Shown here: one piece after another, positions 55,310-64,000 of the stretch
Numbering within the stretch: the first letter of the stretch is position 1
How the letters are laid out: every line of letters begins with the position of its first letter
From: Cytobacillus citreus
GTDB lineage: Bacteria > Bacillota > Bacilli > Bacillales > Cytobacillaceae
Length of the DNA stretch: 64,000 bases
Reading direction: 5' to 3'
NCBI RefSeq assembly: GCF_018343665.1
Contig: NZ_JAGYPM010000003.1
Coordinates: 525,497-589,496, forward strand
The notes under the pieces: generated by a model
The model's input: the letters and a program-made list of their open reading frames with translations, nothing else
Told to the model about the DNA's origin: nothing
Database searches by the model: none
Program-made: the position numbers and the translations under genes

Positions 55310-57943
55310 TCAAACGGATTTAACCCATTCTTCAACAAAATTCAATGCACTTTCCAACTTTTCTGGGTCTTTTCCACCTGCTTGTGCCATGTCTGGACGA
55401 CCGCCGCCGCCTCCACCACAGCGAGTTGCCACTTCTTTAACTATTTTTCCTGCTTCATAGCCTTTTTCAATTAGATCCTTTGTCACTCCAGCGATTATAT
55501 TTACTTTTCCATCATTTACACTGCCTAGAACGACGATTCCAGAACCAAGCTTATTCTTTAAGTCATCTGCCATATTACGAAGATTATTCATATCCGTTGC
55601 AGCTACCTTAGCTACTAATAGAGTAACACCATCAATTTCCTTAGCTTTTGAAACTAAGCTCCCAGCTTCAATATTGCCCAATTTTGTTGCTAATGATTCA
55701 TTCTCACGCTGAAGCTGCTTAATCTCACCTAATAACACTTCAATTCTTACAGCCAAATCTTTTGGATTTGTCTTTAATTTACCTGCAGCTTCTTTTAAAA
55801 TACCGATTTGGTCGTTCAATAGTTGATACGCAGCTTCTCCAGTGACTGCTTCTATTCTTCGAGTACCAGCACCAATTCCACTTTCGGATTGAATTTTGAA
55901 TAAGCCGATAGCTGATGTATTTGGAACATGGCACCCACCGCAAAGCTCCAAGCTATATTCACCAACTTGGACAACACGGACGATTTTGCCATACTTTTCA
56001 CCGAAAAGTGCCATTGCTCCCATTGCTTTTGCTTCTTCAATTTCTTTATAAGAAATCTCTAAATCCATGCTGTGCCAAATCTTTTCATTGACAATATTCT
56101 CAATCTGCTCGAGCTCCTCAGCTGTAATCTGACCAAAGTGAGAGAAGTCAAATCTCAGGCGATCAGGCTCAACTAATGAACCTGCTTGGTTTACATGGTT
56201 ACCAAGAACATCCTTTAATGCTTGATGCAGTAAATGGGTTGCCGTATGATTCTTTACAATCTTAGAACGCATTTGTTCATTGACCTTAGCATGTACTCGA
56301 TCGTTTAGTTTTAGAGTTCCGGCCTCTACAACTGCCTTATGAAGATTTTGACCATTTGGTGCCTTTTGAACATCCTTAATTGATACTTTAAGACCTTCAG
56401 CTTCTAAAACGCCCTTATCAGCAATTTGTCCGCCGCTTTCAGCATAAAATGGAGTAATATCCATCATTACCTGAATTTCCTCTCCAATGGATGCCTCTTC
56501 AATTAATTGTCCATCTTTCACAATTGCCACGATTTGAGCTTCAGTTTCAAGTGTATCATAGCCAATAAATTCACTCTCAACTTTTATGTCTCCAAGTACT
56601 CCCCCTTGAACCTGCATAGAATCAACATCCTGTCTTGCTGCTCGAGCACGTTCACGCTGAAGATTCATTTCAGCTTCAAATCCATCATGATCTACCTTCA
56701 TGCCTTCCTCTTCTGCATATTCTTCCGTTAATTCAACTGGAAATCCATACGTATCGTAGAGACGGAATACATCTTCACCTTGAATTGTGCTACTTCCTTT
56801 TTCTTTTTCTTTTTTAATAATCTCTGATAAAATGGCTAATCCTTCGTGAAGTGTTTCATGGAATCGTTCTTCTTCATTTTTTATTACCTTTTGAATAAAT
56901 TCCGTTTTTTCCTGAACTTGCGGGTAAAAATCGTGCATGATTTCCCCGACAACAGGTACTAGTTCAAACATAAATGGGCGATTAATATTAATTTGCTTTG
57001 CATAACGAACAGCTCTGCGCAGCAAGCGGCGCAACACGTAGCCACGGCCTTCATTTGACGGCAATGCTCCATCACCAACCGCAAATGCGACAGTACGGAT
57101 GTGGTCTGCAATTACCTTAAATGCTACATCAGTTTCTTTACTTTGACCGTATTTCACTCCAGAAATTTCTTCAGTTCCACGAATAATTGGCATGAAAAGG
57201 TCAGTATCGAAGTTGGTAGGAACATTTTGAACTACGGAAACCATCCGTTCAAGGCCCATCCCTGTATCAATATTCTTTTTCGGCAGCGGTGTATACGTTC
57301 CATCTGGATTATGATTGAATTCTGAAAAAACAAGATTCCAAACTTCTAAATATCGATCATTTTCTCCACCTGGATATAATTCTGGATCGTTAACATCATC
57401 ACCATATTCAGGTCCGCGATCATAGAAAATTTCTGTATTTGGTCCACTTGGCCCCTCACCGATATCCCAGAAGTTTCCTTCTAAACGAATGATTCTTTCT
57501 TCGGGAACACCGATTTGTTTGCTCCAAATTTCGAATGCTTCATCATCTTCTGGATGGATCGTTACAGATAATTTTTCTTTCTCAAAACCAATCCACTTCT
57601 CATCGGTTAAAAATTCCCATGCCCATTCGATAGCCTCCACTTTGAAATAATCCCCGATAGAAAAGTTTCCGAGCATTTCAAAGAAGGTATGGTGACGCGC
57701 TGTTTTTCCAACATTCTCAATATCATTTGTACGAATTGATTTTTGAGCATTCGTAATCCTTGGATTTTCAGGGATTACACGTCCATCAAAATATTTCTTC
57801 AATGTTGCAACACCACTATTAATCCATAGAAGAGATGGATCATCATGTGGTACAAGTGATGCACTTGGTTCAATTGAATGCCCTTTTTCCTTAAAAAACT
57901 CTAAAAACAAACGGCGGATATCAGATCCAGATAATTGTTTCAT
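55310..57943 (-). CDS. alaS: Alanine-tRNA ligase
   Basis: 877 residues, full length. The class II catalytic core at the N-terminus ([27 protein letters not shown]) is followed by the editing domain with H566-x3-H570 (NHTATHLLH) and CGGCH, and the C-terminal DHHA1 domain with a run of Gly ([17 protein letters not shown]). It charges tRNA-Ala and clears Ser- and Gly-tRNA-Ala. It is controlled by a T-box leader (58010-58470) with a GCT specifier; a family A repeat lies within that leader. Promoter at 58497-58526. Confidence 0.97.
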   Translation of the reverse strand: MKQLSGSDIRRLFLEFFKEKGHSIEPSASLVPHDDPSLLWINSGVATLKKYFDGRVIPENPRITNAQKSIRTNDIENVGKTARHHTFFEMLGNFSIGDYFKVEAIEWAWEFLTDEKWIGFEKEKLSVTIHPEDDEAFEIWSKQIGVPEERIIRLEGNFWDIGEGPSGPNTEIFYDRGPEYGDDVNDPELYPGGENDRYLEVWNLVFSEFNHNPDGTYTPLPKKNIDTGMGLERMVSVVQNVPTNFDTDLFMPIIRGTEEISGVKYGQSKETDVAFKVIADHIRTVAFAVGDGALPSNEGRGYVLRRLLRRAVRYAKQININRPFMFELVPVVGEIMHDFYPQVQEKTEFIQKVIKNEEERFHETLHEGLAILSEIIKKEKEKGSSTIQGEDVFRLYDTYGFPVELTEEYAEEEGMKVDHDGFEAEMNLQRERARAARQDVDSMQVQGGVLGDIKVESEFIGYDTLETEAQIVAIVKDGQLIEEASIGEEIQVMMDITPFYAESGGQIADKGVLEAEGLKVSIKDVQKAPNGQNLHKAVVEAGTLKLNDRVHAKVNEQMRSKIVKNHTATHLLHQALKDVLGNHVNQAGSLVEPDRLRFDFSHFGQITAEELEQIENIVNEKIWHSMDLEISYKEIEEAKAMGAMALFGEKYGKIVRVVQVGEYSLELCGGCHVPNTSAIGLFKIQSESGIGAGTRRIEAVTGEAAYQLLNDQIGILKEAAGKLKTNPKDLAVRIEVLLGEIKQLQRENESLATKLGNIEAGSLVSKAKEIDGVTLLVAKVAATDMNNLRNMADDLKNKLGSGIVVLGSVNDGKVNIIAGVTKDLIEKGYEAGKIVKEVATRCGGGGGGRPDMAQAGGKDPEKLESALNFVEEWVKSV

Positions 57944-58009
57944 TCTATATTCCTCCTAAAAAATTGGTTTATCATTTTTAAAAATTACCATCTTAATATT
58001 TTTTCTACA

Positions 58010-58045
58010 CAAAAAAGCTCTCATCCCTAGACAGGGACGAGAGCT
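58010..58045 (-). terminator. Regulatory terminator of the alaS T-box
   Basis: GCTCTC-AT-CCCT and AGGGACGAGAGC arms (58017-58044) pair, followed by TTTTTT in the transcript. The 5' arm lies next to the T-box antiterminator bulge, so the two structures exclude each other. Confidence 0.9.
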
Positions 58046-58254
58046 TACTCGTGGTACCACCCTGATTATGAAAAAATAAAGGAAGCGCCTCACTCCTTAC
58101 AAGAAGCCACAAAGCCACTAACACTTAAAACTTATCTTTTCATCTCTCAGATCCTTAACGCGGATATACGGCAGGGATTAGCTGCACTCCGGATTAGCGT
58201 TCTGTTATCCTTCATCTAGGAATTCTTTCAGCCAAGGAATTCCCTTTCTGATAT

Positions 58255-58395
58255 GAAATGCGGAAGCGCCTCGATCAGCCCCGACAAGCATAAGACAAGC
58301 TGGCTGGAAGGTTGTTCTTTAAACCTTCCTGACAGATTGGCTTATGACCTCGAGGGGGCTAGGCGCTGGAGCTAGACATTTCTCAAACTTCAAAA
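58255..58395 (+). repeat. Family A repeat inside the alaS T-box leader
   Basis: Begins GAAATGCGGAAGCGCC and ends GGCGCTGGAGCTAGACATTTC, as in the copies at 26006 and 20664; terminal inverted repeats GAAATG/CATTTC and AGCGCC/GGCGCT. The centre GGAAGGTTGTTCTTTAAACCTTCC is its own hairpin. It separates the AGTA strand from the specifier strand of T-box Stem I. Confidence 0.9.
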
Positions 58396-58496
58396 AACTT
58401 ATTGAAATTTTAAAAATGGACTCCGCCTTTCACGCAGATGGTCTATAACATACTCTTTCCTTCTTCATGTTCACCATTTTTATTCATTATAGTCGC

Positions 58497-58526
58497 ATTA
58501 TAGCTATTTAAAATCATACTTGTCAA
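58497..58526 (-). promoter_or_regulatory. Sigma-A promoter of alaS
   Basis: Minus strand: perfect TTGACA (58521-58526), an 18-base spacer, perfect TATAAT (58497-58502). It gives a leader of about 540 bases containing the T-box. Confidence 0.75.
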
Positions 58527-58534
58527 TATTTCCT

Positions 58535-59617
58535 TTACGATCGTGAAAATTTTGGATTCGGACCTTTAATAAAATGCGATCTTGCATGAACAAGACTAAC
58601 CTTAATAACAGCAAAAATTGGAACCGCTATAATTAGACCAATGACCCCTCCAGCTTCTCCACCTGCTAGTAATGCAAACATGATCACAAGAGGATGCATG
58701 TCTAAGCTTTTTCCAACTATTAATGGCGATAGAATATTTCCTTCTAAAAATTGAAGGACAGCGACAATGCAGATAGAGATTATAACCATTTTAATCGAGA
58801 TTGTAGAAGCGACAATGATAGCTGGAATGGCTCCAAATATCGGTCCGAAATATGGGATCACATTTGTTAATCCAATAATAAAACCAAGCAGCAAAGAATA
58901 CTTCAAATCAAAAATCCAAAAAAGCAAAGATGAAATGCTCCCAATTACTACACAAACAAGAAGCTGCCCCCTTATATAGCTCCCAAGCGATTTATCAACA
59001 TCCCGTAAAAACAATATCCCTTCCTGCCTCCATTTTCGTGGTGTTAAATACCATACCGTCCGTCTTATTAAATCATAATCTTTTAGCATATAAAATGAGA
59101 TAAACGGAATTATTGCAATAATAATCGTATAATTCAATATCTTCAGTAAAATATTTACACTTTTCGTTAGAAGTTTATCTAAAGTAGTTTCCATAGCAAG
59201 AATACCATCGTCTATTCTTGTTTGAAGGCCGTCTGGCCAAGTTGCCGTCTTCACCTGAATAAATTCTATCCAACCTCGATATTGATTCGCAAATTGGGGA
59301 GCATTTTCAGATAAATCCTTTAATTGGTGAATAAAAGCTGGAATGCCCTTATATAAGGCAAAACCAACTCCTCCGAAGAAAAGAATATATATTCCAAATA
59401 CAGCAACCCCTTTATGAAGACCGCTATCATTTAGTTTTTCTACTATTGGATGGAGTAAATATGTAATAAAGGCTGAAATGATAAATGGAAGAATGACGAC
59501 AAAAATAATTTTTATTATTGGTAACCATAGCTGCTGAAGCTTTAAAAAAACAAATAAAACGATGAATAGAAGTAGGAGAAAGCCTAACCGATAAAACCAT
59601 TTTAATCGAATATCCAT
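58535..59617 (-). CDS. yrrI: AI-2E family transporter-like membrane protein (YrrI)
   Basis: 360 residues with seven to eight membrane helices and a central loop (residues about 85-140), the layout of the AI-2E/UPF0118 (PerM) family. Motifs VIPYFGPIFGAIPAII and GNILSPLIVGKSLDMHPLVI are typical. Members export autoinducer-2 or act as Na+/H+ antiporters; which applies here is unknown. It lies upstream of alaS, in the same order as B. subtilis yrrI. Confidence 0.88.
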   Translation of the reverse strand: MDIRLKWFYRLGFLLLLFIVLFVFLKLQQLWLPIIKIIFVVILPFIISAFITYLLHPIVEKLNDSGLHKGVAVFGIYILFFGGVGFALYKGIPAFIHQLKDLSENAPQFANQYRGWIEFIQVKTATWPDGLQTRIDDGILAMETTLDKLLTKSVNILLKILNYTIIIAIIPFISFYMLKDYDLIRRTVWYLTPRKWRQEGILFLRDVDKSLGSYIRGQLLVCVVIGSISSLLFWIFDLKYSLLLGFIIGLTNVIPYFGPIFGAIPAIIVASTISIKMVIISICIVAVLQFLEGNILSPLIVGKSLDMHPLVIMFALLAGGEAGGVIGLIIAVPIFAVIKVSLVHARSHFIKGPNPKFSRS

Positions 59618-59687
59618 AGCTCCTCCTCCTTATTGCTATTATTTTGAGTGTGTTTAGGTAATATTATTCATCGGATTATTAGCTCAC

Positions 59688-59720
59688 AAAAGGGCTAACG
59701 TAATGATACGTTAGCCCTTC
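59688..59720 (-). terminator. Terminator after yrzQ
   Basis: AAGGGCTAACGT (59690-59701) pairs perfectly with ACGTTAGCCCTT (59708-59719). The T-run is short (TTTTG). It is 5 bases past the yrzQ stop. Confidence 0.7.
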
Positions 59721-59724
59721 GTAA

Positions 59725-59859
59725 TTAAAATATTGCCTTTGAAATTCTTTTTTGCAGCTTTTTCATTTGGCGGCCCGACATCAAATTATTTCTCTGAGCT
59801 AAATTTAATACGACCATCCCTGCTCCAAAAGCAATTGCTGAGGTATACATTCGATTCAA
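59725..59859 (-). CDS. yrzQ: YrzQ family protein (DUF3918)
   Basis: 44 residues: a short hydrophobic N-terminal half (YTSAIAFGAGMVVLNLA) and a basic C-terminus (NNLMSGRQMKKLQKRISKA), matching the YrzQ/DUF3918 family and its place near yrrI in B. subtilis. TTG start at 59859 with GAGGTGAGACAA upstream. Function unknown. Confidence 0.82.
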   Translation of the reverse strand: MNRMYTSAIAFGAGMVVLNLAQRNNLMSGRQMKKLQKRISKAIF

Positions 59860-59932
59860 TTGTCTCACCTCGTATTATTATTGTTGAATACGATAATAAT
59901 CACTCATCATCGATCGCTATTTCAATTTCTAT

Positions 59933-60124
59933 TTACGAAAGGTAACGGCGCTCTTCCTCTCCGAATAGATCATCAAGTGAACTCAAGGTTCCGTCTTCTT
60001 CCACCTGATGTGTATTAATAATGCCTTTATTTATGGTAAGTTCAATAAAGCAGCCCCAGCAGTAATATTGGCTAATGCCTATTTTTCCAATATCCTTGCT
60101 ATTGCAGTTAGGACATTTCAACAC
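59933..60124 (-). CDS. Small zinc-ribbon protein, unknown
   Basis: 63 residues. Two cysteine pairs (CPNC at 4-7, CWGC at about 22-25) form a probable zinc ribbon in the N-terminal half. The C-terminal half is acidic (EEDGTLSSLDDLFGEEERR). GTG start with GAGGTG eight bases upstream. It follows yrrD by 12 bases and is likely in one transcript. Function unknown. Confidence 0.75.
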   Translation of the reverse strand: MLKCPNCNSKDIGKIGISQYYCWGCFIELTINKGIINTHQVEEDGTLSSLDDLFGEEERRYLS

Positions 60125-60136
60125 GGAAAAGACACC

Positions 60137-60610
60137 TCACTCATTAATATTTACAATGATGGCGTCCTTTCCAATTGCAGGTGGAACTTCGGTCTTGATT
60201 ACTCTTTTTCCTTCCAGCATATCTGAAAAGAAGCCATCCGACAGTTCATACCCTACGATTGTCCCCATTTCCTCTTGAAAATATACATCCTCAAGCAAAC
60301 CTAGTCGTTCTCCTTCTCTGGTCATAATGATTTTCCCAGTCAAACGGTTTTGGCTCTCAAATGTATAATCTTCTGTTTTCTTGATTGGCTGCAGTACGGT
60401 TTGATCCTCAACCATAACCCCATCCCATCCAAAGGAAGCGACATCTTTCACATCGAGAAGAAAAGTTTTTTTCAATAGCGCACTTTTCCGAACGAATAAA
60501 CCTTTGACAACCCCATAACCTGAAATACTTATATCAAATACCTCACCAATTTTTGTACCACTTTTAATTTCAATGACCGGAAGCCCTTTTAGTAATGAAA
60601 ATGTCCGCAA
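60137..60610 (-). CDS. yrrD: PRC-barrel domain protein YrrD
   Basis: 157 residues with two PRC-barrel-like repeats: LKGLPVIEIKSGTKIGEVFDI (first) and RLTGKIIMTREGERLGLLEDV (second, about 85-130). PRC barrels bind proteins or RNA; no enzyme site is visible. It matches YrrD, which lies next to recD2 (yrrC) in B. subtilis. Function unknown. Confidence 0.85.
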   Translation of the reverse strand: MRTFSLLKGLPVIEIKSGTKIGEVFDISISGYGVVKGLFVRKSALLKKTFLLDVKDVASFGWDGVMVEDQTVLQPIKKTEDYTFESQNRLTGKIIMTREGERLGLLEDVYFQEEMGTIVGYELSDGFFSDMLEGKRVIKTEVPPAIGKDAIIVNINE

Positions 60611-60711
60611 AAGTCTATCCCACCTTTCCGGAACATTTATAGTTTACGCCCTACTAGAAAAAAAATAATGTGAATCGATTTCCAATCCCACAAGCAAAAG
60701 TATTTGTCAAA

Positions 60712-60876
60712 CTACATATATCTCGGTTTCAAAAATCTTTCATTTCTCTCTCCACCATCGGAAAGCTCTTCAGAAAATTCATGCTCGTATTTCTTATTTT
60801 TTTGCTTCGCTGCTCTTAATTCCTTTGAAGTCAAATTATTATTTGGTGCAGCCTCCTCATTCCATTTACCCACCAT
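60712..60876 (-). CDS. Small charged protein, unknown
   Basis: 54 residues from ATG 60876 (MVGKWNEEAAPNNNLTSKEL), very hydrophilic, rich in Lys, Glu and Asn, probably disordered. AAAGGAGG is six bases before the ATG; an in-frame start 19 codons earlier has no site. It lies between recD2 and yrrD. I do not recognise a family; it could be a minor spore or cytoplasmic peptide. Confidence 0.65.
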   Translation of the reverse strand: MVGKWNEEAAPNNNLTSKELRAAKQKNKKYEHEFSEELSDGGERNERFLKPRYM

Positions 60877-60953
60877 AATTCCTCCTTTAAAATAGCAACT
60901 TAAAAAAATTAGATTAACTTGGCGTCCCTCCAAGTTCTTTTCGCTTGTATATA

Positions 60954-60980
60954 AAAAGAACAGCCTAATTGACTGTTCTA
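60954..60980 (-). terminator. Terminator of recD2
   Basis: GAACAG (60959-60964) pairs with CTGTTC (60974-60979), then CTTTTTA in the transcript. It is short, 4 bases past the recD2 stop. Confidence 0.6.
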
Positions 60981-60983
60981 TTA

Positions 60984-63416
60984 CTAGTTATTTTCTTTTT
61001 CCAAAAAATCATACGGTGTTATGTTTTCCATTCCAATAAGAGGATCGATTTTCATCAACTCATCCTCATACGCCAAAGCTATCACTGTAGGATCAGAAGT
61101 GGCAGAAGCGGAATTCATTTCTGCCATCGTTTCTTGAAGCTTTTCAGTTAAAGTGGTCAATCTAGCTTGCTCGTCTGCTCTTTCCACACCTATTCTAAGT
61201 GCTTCTGCTTCACCACATAATATTAAAAATTGCTTGCTCCGGGTAATTGCGGTATAAAGTAAATTCCTTCTCAGCATTCGATAATAGCTTTTTACAACCG
61301 GAAGAATAACAATGGGAAATTCACTACCCTGTGATTTATGAACAGAGCAGCAGTATGCAAGTGTAATTTGATTCAAATCTTGACGTGTATAAGTTGCTTC
61401 TGCTCCATCAAAGGAAACGACAACCATATCCTGTTTTTCTGTGTTTTCCTTAGCATAAAAAATGGAAACGATTTCCCCCATATCACCGTTAAAAACATGA
61501 TTATCAGGCTGATTTACAAGCTGGAGAACTTTATCCCCTATTCTGTATTTGACATCTCCAAACTCAAGTTCTTTGCGAGTTCCATCTGGATTTGGATTAA
61601 ATATTTCTTGAAGGATTTCGTTTAGCTTATCGATTCCTGCAGGTCCCCTATACATTGGGGCCAATACTTGAATGTCCTTTGCTGTATAGCCTTTTTTCTT
61701 TGCATTCAATACTACTTTCTCCACTACGGTAGAGATTTGACTAGGATGGCATTGAAAAAAGGATCTGTCAGCTTGCAGTGCGGTCACATTCGCAGGCAGC
61801 TTTCCCTTCTTCATTTCATGAGCAAGCTCAATAATTGATGATCCTTCTGCTTGTCGGTATATATTTGTTAATCTAACAGTAGGAATTCGTTCAGAGCGAA
61901 GCAAATCCTTTAATACCTGACCCGGGCCAACAGATGGAAGCTGATCCTCATCCCCTACAAGAATGACCTGCATATTGTCAGGGAGAGCTTTAAATAGCTG
62001 ATGAGCTAGCCAAATATCAACCATTGAGGTTTCGTCAACGATTAATATTTTTCCTTCTAATGGACTTTCCTCATGACGATCAAATCCCTCAGTTCCATTC
62101 CATCCAAGCAGCCTGTGTATCGTTACAGCAGGTAAACCTGTTGATTCAGCCATCCTCTTTGCCGCTCTTCCCGTTGGTGCAGCTAATAGAAATGGAAAGG
62201 GTTCCTCTTTTTTATAATCCTTTGGATTTAACGAGCAGCCATGTAATTCTGCATATAATTCGACAATACCTTTAATAACAGTTGTTTTTCCAGTACCTGG
62301 TCCGCCAGTTAAAATGAGCATTGGAGACATTAAGGCTGTTTGAATTGCTTCTTTCTGTGTAGGGGCATATTGCACTTTAAGGCGTTCCTCTAAATTTCCT
62401 AATGCGAGGAGAAATTCGGACTCCGGAAATTGTTCATCGTACTGCGTTTGATTTAAAATCCTTTTAATATTTGTTACAAGCCCTTTTTCGGAAAAATAAA
62501 GAGAAGGTAAATACAATTTCTGTTCCTCTCCAATAATCTTACCCTCTTCTTCAAGCTTAATGACCTCATTTGAAATGTCATTGAAATCAATACCGTCGCG
62601 CTTGTTTTCCTCAAGAAGCTTTTTTGTGCTTTGCAAAAGCTCTCTTGCTTCCATATATACATGTCCTGCTTGCATGCTTTCTACTTCTAAAACATATAAA
62701 ATAGCTGCCTTTATTCGATCTGGATGATTTCCGGAAATACCAAGCTTGTATCCGAGCTCATCTGCCCTGCCAAATCCTATCCCCTCAATATCCTCTACTA
62801 ATTTGTAAGGGTTATTTTGAATAATCTCAATTGTTAATTCCTTATAAACTTGGTAAATCTTCATCGACAGCTGCGGCCCAAATCCAAATTGATTCAATGC
62901 GATCATTGCCTGCTCTAGCCCTTGATGCTCCATAAGCGTGTCATATAATGATTTTGCTTTTTCTGATGGAAGTTTGGGAATTTTATCAAGCAAGGAAGGC
63001 TCATTTAAAATCTTAGTTATTGCATTTTCGCCTATTACCTCAACAATATTTTCAGCAGTTTTTTTTCCAATTCCCTTAAAGAGCTCACTTGATAAATAAT
63101 TTACTACGCCCTGTTTAGTTTGTGGAATGTCTTTCCGATAATGATTGGCATGAAGCTGGACTCCAAATTTCGGGTGTTCTTTCAATTCGCCATAAAAAAT
63201 ATATGTCTCCTGCTCATGCATTTTTGGAAAATAACCGGTAATAACGGCCTCTTTATCTTCATAATGATGATTTGTTTCTTCAACACGAATACGTAAAACA
63301 GTATATAAATTTTGCTCATTATGAAATATCGTAACAAGATGCCTACCTTTTATGTACTTCTTTTCTTGTTCCGGATATAAATCGAGAGAACCCTGCAAGT
63401 CCTGCTTCTCCATCAT
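60984..63416 (-). CDS. recD2: SF1B DNA helicase RecD2 (YrrC)
   Basis: 810 residues. The RecD2-type N-terminal extension includes helix-hairpin-helix segments (ELFKGIGKKTAENIVEVIGE, DIEGIGFGRADELGYKLG). The helicase core has Walker A GGPGTGKTT (371-379), Walker B ILIVDETSM and GDEDQLPSVGPG, and the C-terminal UvrD-like motif TLAYCCSVHKSQGSEFP. It is a 5'-3' helicase acting in fork repair without RecBC. Start: ATG 63416 just after GGAGGAGGAGTG; a TTG seven codons earlier overlaps this site. Confidence 0.96.
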   Translation of the reverse strand: MMEKQDLQGSLDLYPEQEKKYIKGRHLVTIFHNEQNLYTVLRIRVEETNHHYEDKEAVITGYFPKMHEQETYIFYGELKEHPKFGVQLHANHYRKDIPQTKQGVVNYLSSELFKGIGKKTAENIVEVIGENAITKILNEPSLLDKIPKLPSEKAKSLYDTLMEHQGLEQAMIALNQFGFGPQLSMKIYQVYKELTIEIIQNNPYKLVEDIEGIGFGRADELGYKLGISGNHPDRIKAAILYVLEVESMQAGHVYMEARELLQSTKKLLEENKRDGIDFNDISNEVIKLEEEGKIIGEEQKLYLPSLYFSEKGLVTNIKRILNQTQYDEQFPESEFLLALGNLEERLKVQYAPTQKEAIQTALMSPMLILTGGPGTGKTTVIKGIVELYAELHGCSLNPKDYKKEEPFPFLLAAPTGRAAKRMAESTGLPAVTIHRLLGWNGTEGFDRHEESPLEGKILIVDETSMVDIWLAHQLFKALPDNMQVILVGDEDQLPSVGPGQVLKDLLRSERIPTVRLTNIYRQAEGSSIIELAHEMKKGKLPANVTALQADRSFFQCHPSQISTVVEKVVLNAKKKGYTAKDIQVLAPMYRGPAGIDKLNEILQEIFNPNPDGTRKELEFGDVKYRIGDKVLQLVNQPDNHVFNGDMGEIVSIFYAKENTEKQDMVVVSFDGAEATYTRQDLNQITLAYCCSVHKSQGSEFPIVILPVVKSYYRMLRRNLLYTAITRSKQFLILCGEAEALRIGVERADEQARLTTLTEKLQETMAEMNSASATSDPTVIALAYEDELMKIDPLIGMENITPYDFLEKENN

Positions 63417-63450
63417 CACTCCTCCTCCTTCCCTCAAAACTAACCGCTTT

Positions 63451-64000
63451 CTATTGTTCTATTCCTTTTTCAATCAATTTCTTTCCATACCCTGCAAGTA
63501 AATGTTCTGGCCTGATCTCTAACGCCTTTTCGAAATAATGAAGCGCTTGATCTTCTACTTCCTTAAATCCGAATGCGACACCTAAATTATAATAGGCATC
63601 AGCATGGCTAGGATCGATACTTACACATTTTTCTAATTGTGAAATGGATTCGTCAATAAAATTAAGCTGTGCTAAGCATAGGCCATACTGAAAAAATGCC
63701 TCTGCATCATTTTCATTTAATTCCGTGCTCCTCTGGAGATAAGGCAAAGCTAATTTTCCTTGTTCAAGCGCCACTAACGTTAAACCTAGCATAAAATAAT
63801 TATCACCGGATTCAAGTCCTTTTTTCATTGCCATTTCAAACATTTTTTTTGCTTGTTCAAACTCCTGAAGATCATAATATAAATTCCCTGCACTATAATA
63901 AGCTGTTGCAGCACCATCATCTATCTTGATTGCTTTTTCAAAAAACTTTAATGCTTTTTCAGTCTCTCCGACGACAGATAAAACATTGCCGAAATTAATG
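63451..64000 (-). CDS. yrrB: Tetratricopeptide repeat protein YrrB (5' end outside the window)
   Basis: The reading frame stays open to the right edge of the window, so about 183 residues are seen and the start is missing. At least four TPR units are present, for example NYFMLGLTLVALEQGKLALP, AEAFFQYGLCLAQLNFIDES and ADAYYNLGVAFGFKEVEDQA. An internal ATG at 63843 exists but lies in the middle of a repeat. YrrB-type proteins are scaffolds that bind partners; the partner is unknown. It precedes recD2 by 34 bases, as in B. subtilis. Confidence 0.9.
   Translation of the reverse strand, partial: INFGNVLSVVGETEKALKFFEKAIKIDDGAATAYYSAGNLYYDLQEFEQAKKMFEMAMKKGLESGDNYFMLGLTLVALEQGKLALPYLQRSTELNENDAEAFFQYGLCLAQLNFIDESISQLEKCVSIDPSHADAYYNLGVAFGFKEVEDQALHYFEKALEIRPEHLLAGYGKKLIEKGIEQ

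Larger units (their letters stand above)
58010..58470 (-). promoter_or_regulatory. T-box riboswitch of alaS, split by a repeat element
   Basis: The antiterminator core CAGGGTGGTACCACG (58050-58064) is perfect. Stem I: GGA-AAG-AGTA-TGTTAT (58445-58460, transcript sense) pairs with ATAACA-GAAC-GCT-AA-TCC (58191-58209). The specifier is GCT (58196-58198), an alanine codon. The distal part AGAAAGGGAATTCC..GGCTG..AATTCC (58219-58251) is also recognisable. Between the two strands lies a family A repeat, so Stem I is interrupted. Uncharged tRNA-Ala should favour readthrough into alaS if the structure still folds. Confidence 0.88.

Overview
The window is chromosomal DNA from a low-GC, endospore-forming member of the Bacillaceae. 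The evidence is spoIIP, gpr, yqfC/yqfD, sda, sigK and a YjcZ-like coat peptide, a Bacillus-type CIRCE-controlled heat-shock operon, comEA/EB/EC, and a gene order that, from memory of the family, follows the Bacillus subtilis yqf-yqe-com-yrr region almost gene by gene. The left part matches phoH to yqeG, and the right part matches mtnN to yrrB. I see no rRNA, tRNA, CRISPR array, prophage or transposase gene. About 72 protein genes fill most of the window, and most lie on the minus strand.

Left part (1-8.5 kb): phoH, sporulation genes yqfD/yqfC, a membrane microdomain pair (floA with the NfeD-family gene), rpsU-yqeY with a clear promoter, yqeW (plus strand) and deoC. Heat-shock block (8.6-18.4 kb): hemW, then hrcA-grpE-dnaK-dnaJ-prmA-rsmE-mtaB behind a perfect CIRCE operator. 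Repeat elements have entered this operon at two places. Centre (18.8-31.9 kb): lepA, yqxA-spoIIP-gpr, rpsT, holA, yqzM, the late competence genes comEC/EB/EA and divergent comER. Next (31.1-36.2 kb) comes a tight minus-strand run for ribosome assembly, NAD and chorismate: yqeG-yqeH-aroE-yhbY-nadD-yqeK-rsfS-yqeM. An array of DnaA boxes precedes sda at 36.4-36.5 kb. Phospholipid genes psd and pssA are divergent, and are followed by pepF, a small coat-type peptide, a lipoprotein gene and an intact sigK.

Between sigK and mtnN (43.3-44.4 kb) is a cluster of very small open reading frames, most with strong ribosome binding sites, that includes a YrzI-family peptide. It is the least explained coding stretch of the window. 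The right part (44.5-64 kb) holds mtnN, yrzA, yrrS-pbpI-greA, then udk-trhP2-trhP1-trmR (tRNA wobble-uridine hydroxylation and methylation), mltG, yrzB-ruvX-ireB-like, alaS with a T-box leader, an AI-2E-type membrane protein, yrzQ, yrrD, recD2 and the truncated start of a TPR gene (yrrB).

The most unusual signals are non-coding. Three families of intergenic repeats (called A, B and C here) recur. Family B consists of paired long hairpins whose arms differ between copies but keep pairing. One family A copy lies inside Stem I of the alaS T-box riboswitch, between the strand carrying the AGTA motif and the strand carrying the GCT specifier. Other copies sit in the lepA leader and in both gaps of the hrcA-grpE-dnaK-dnaJ operon.
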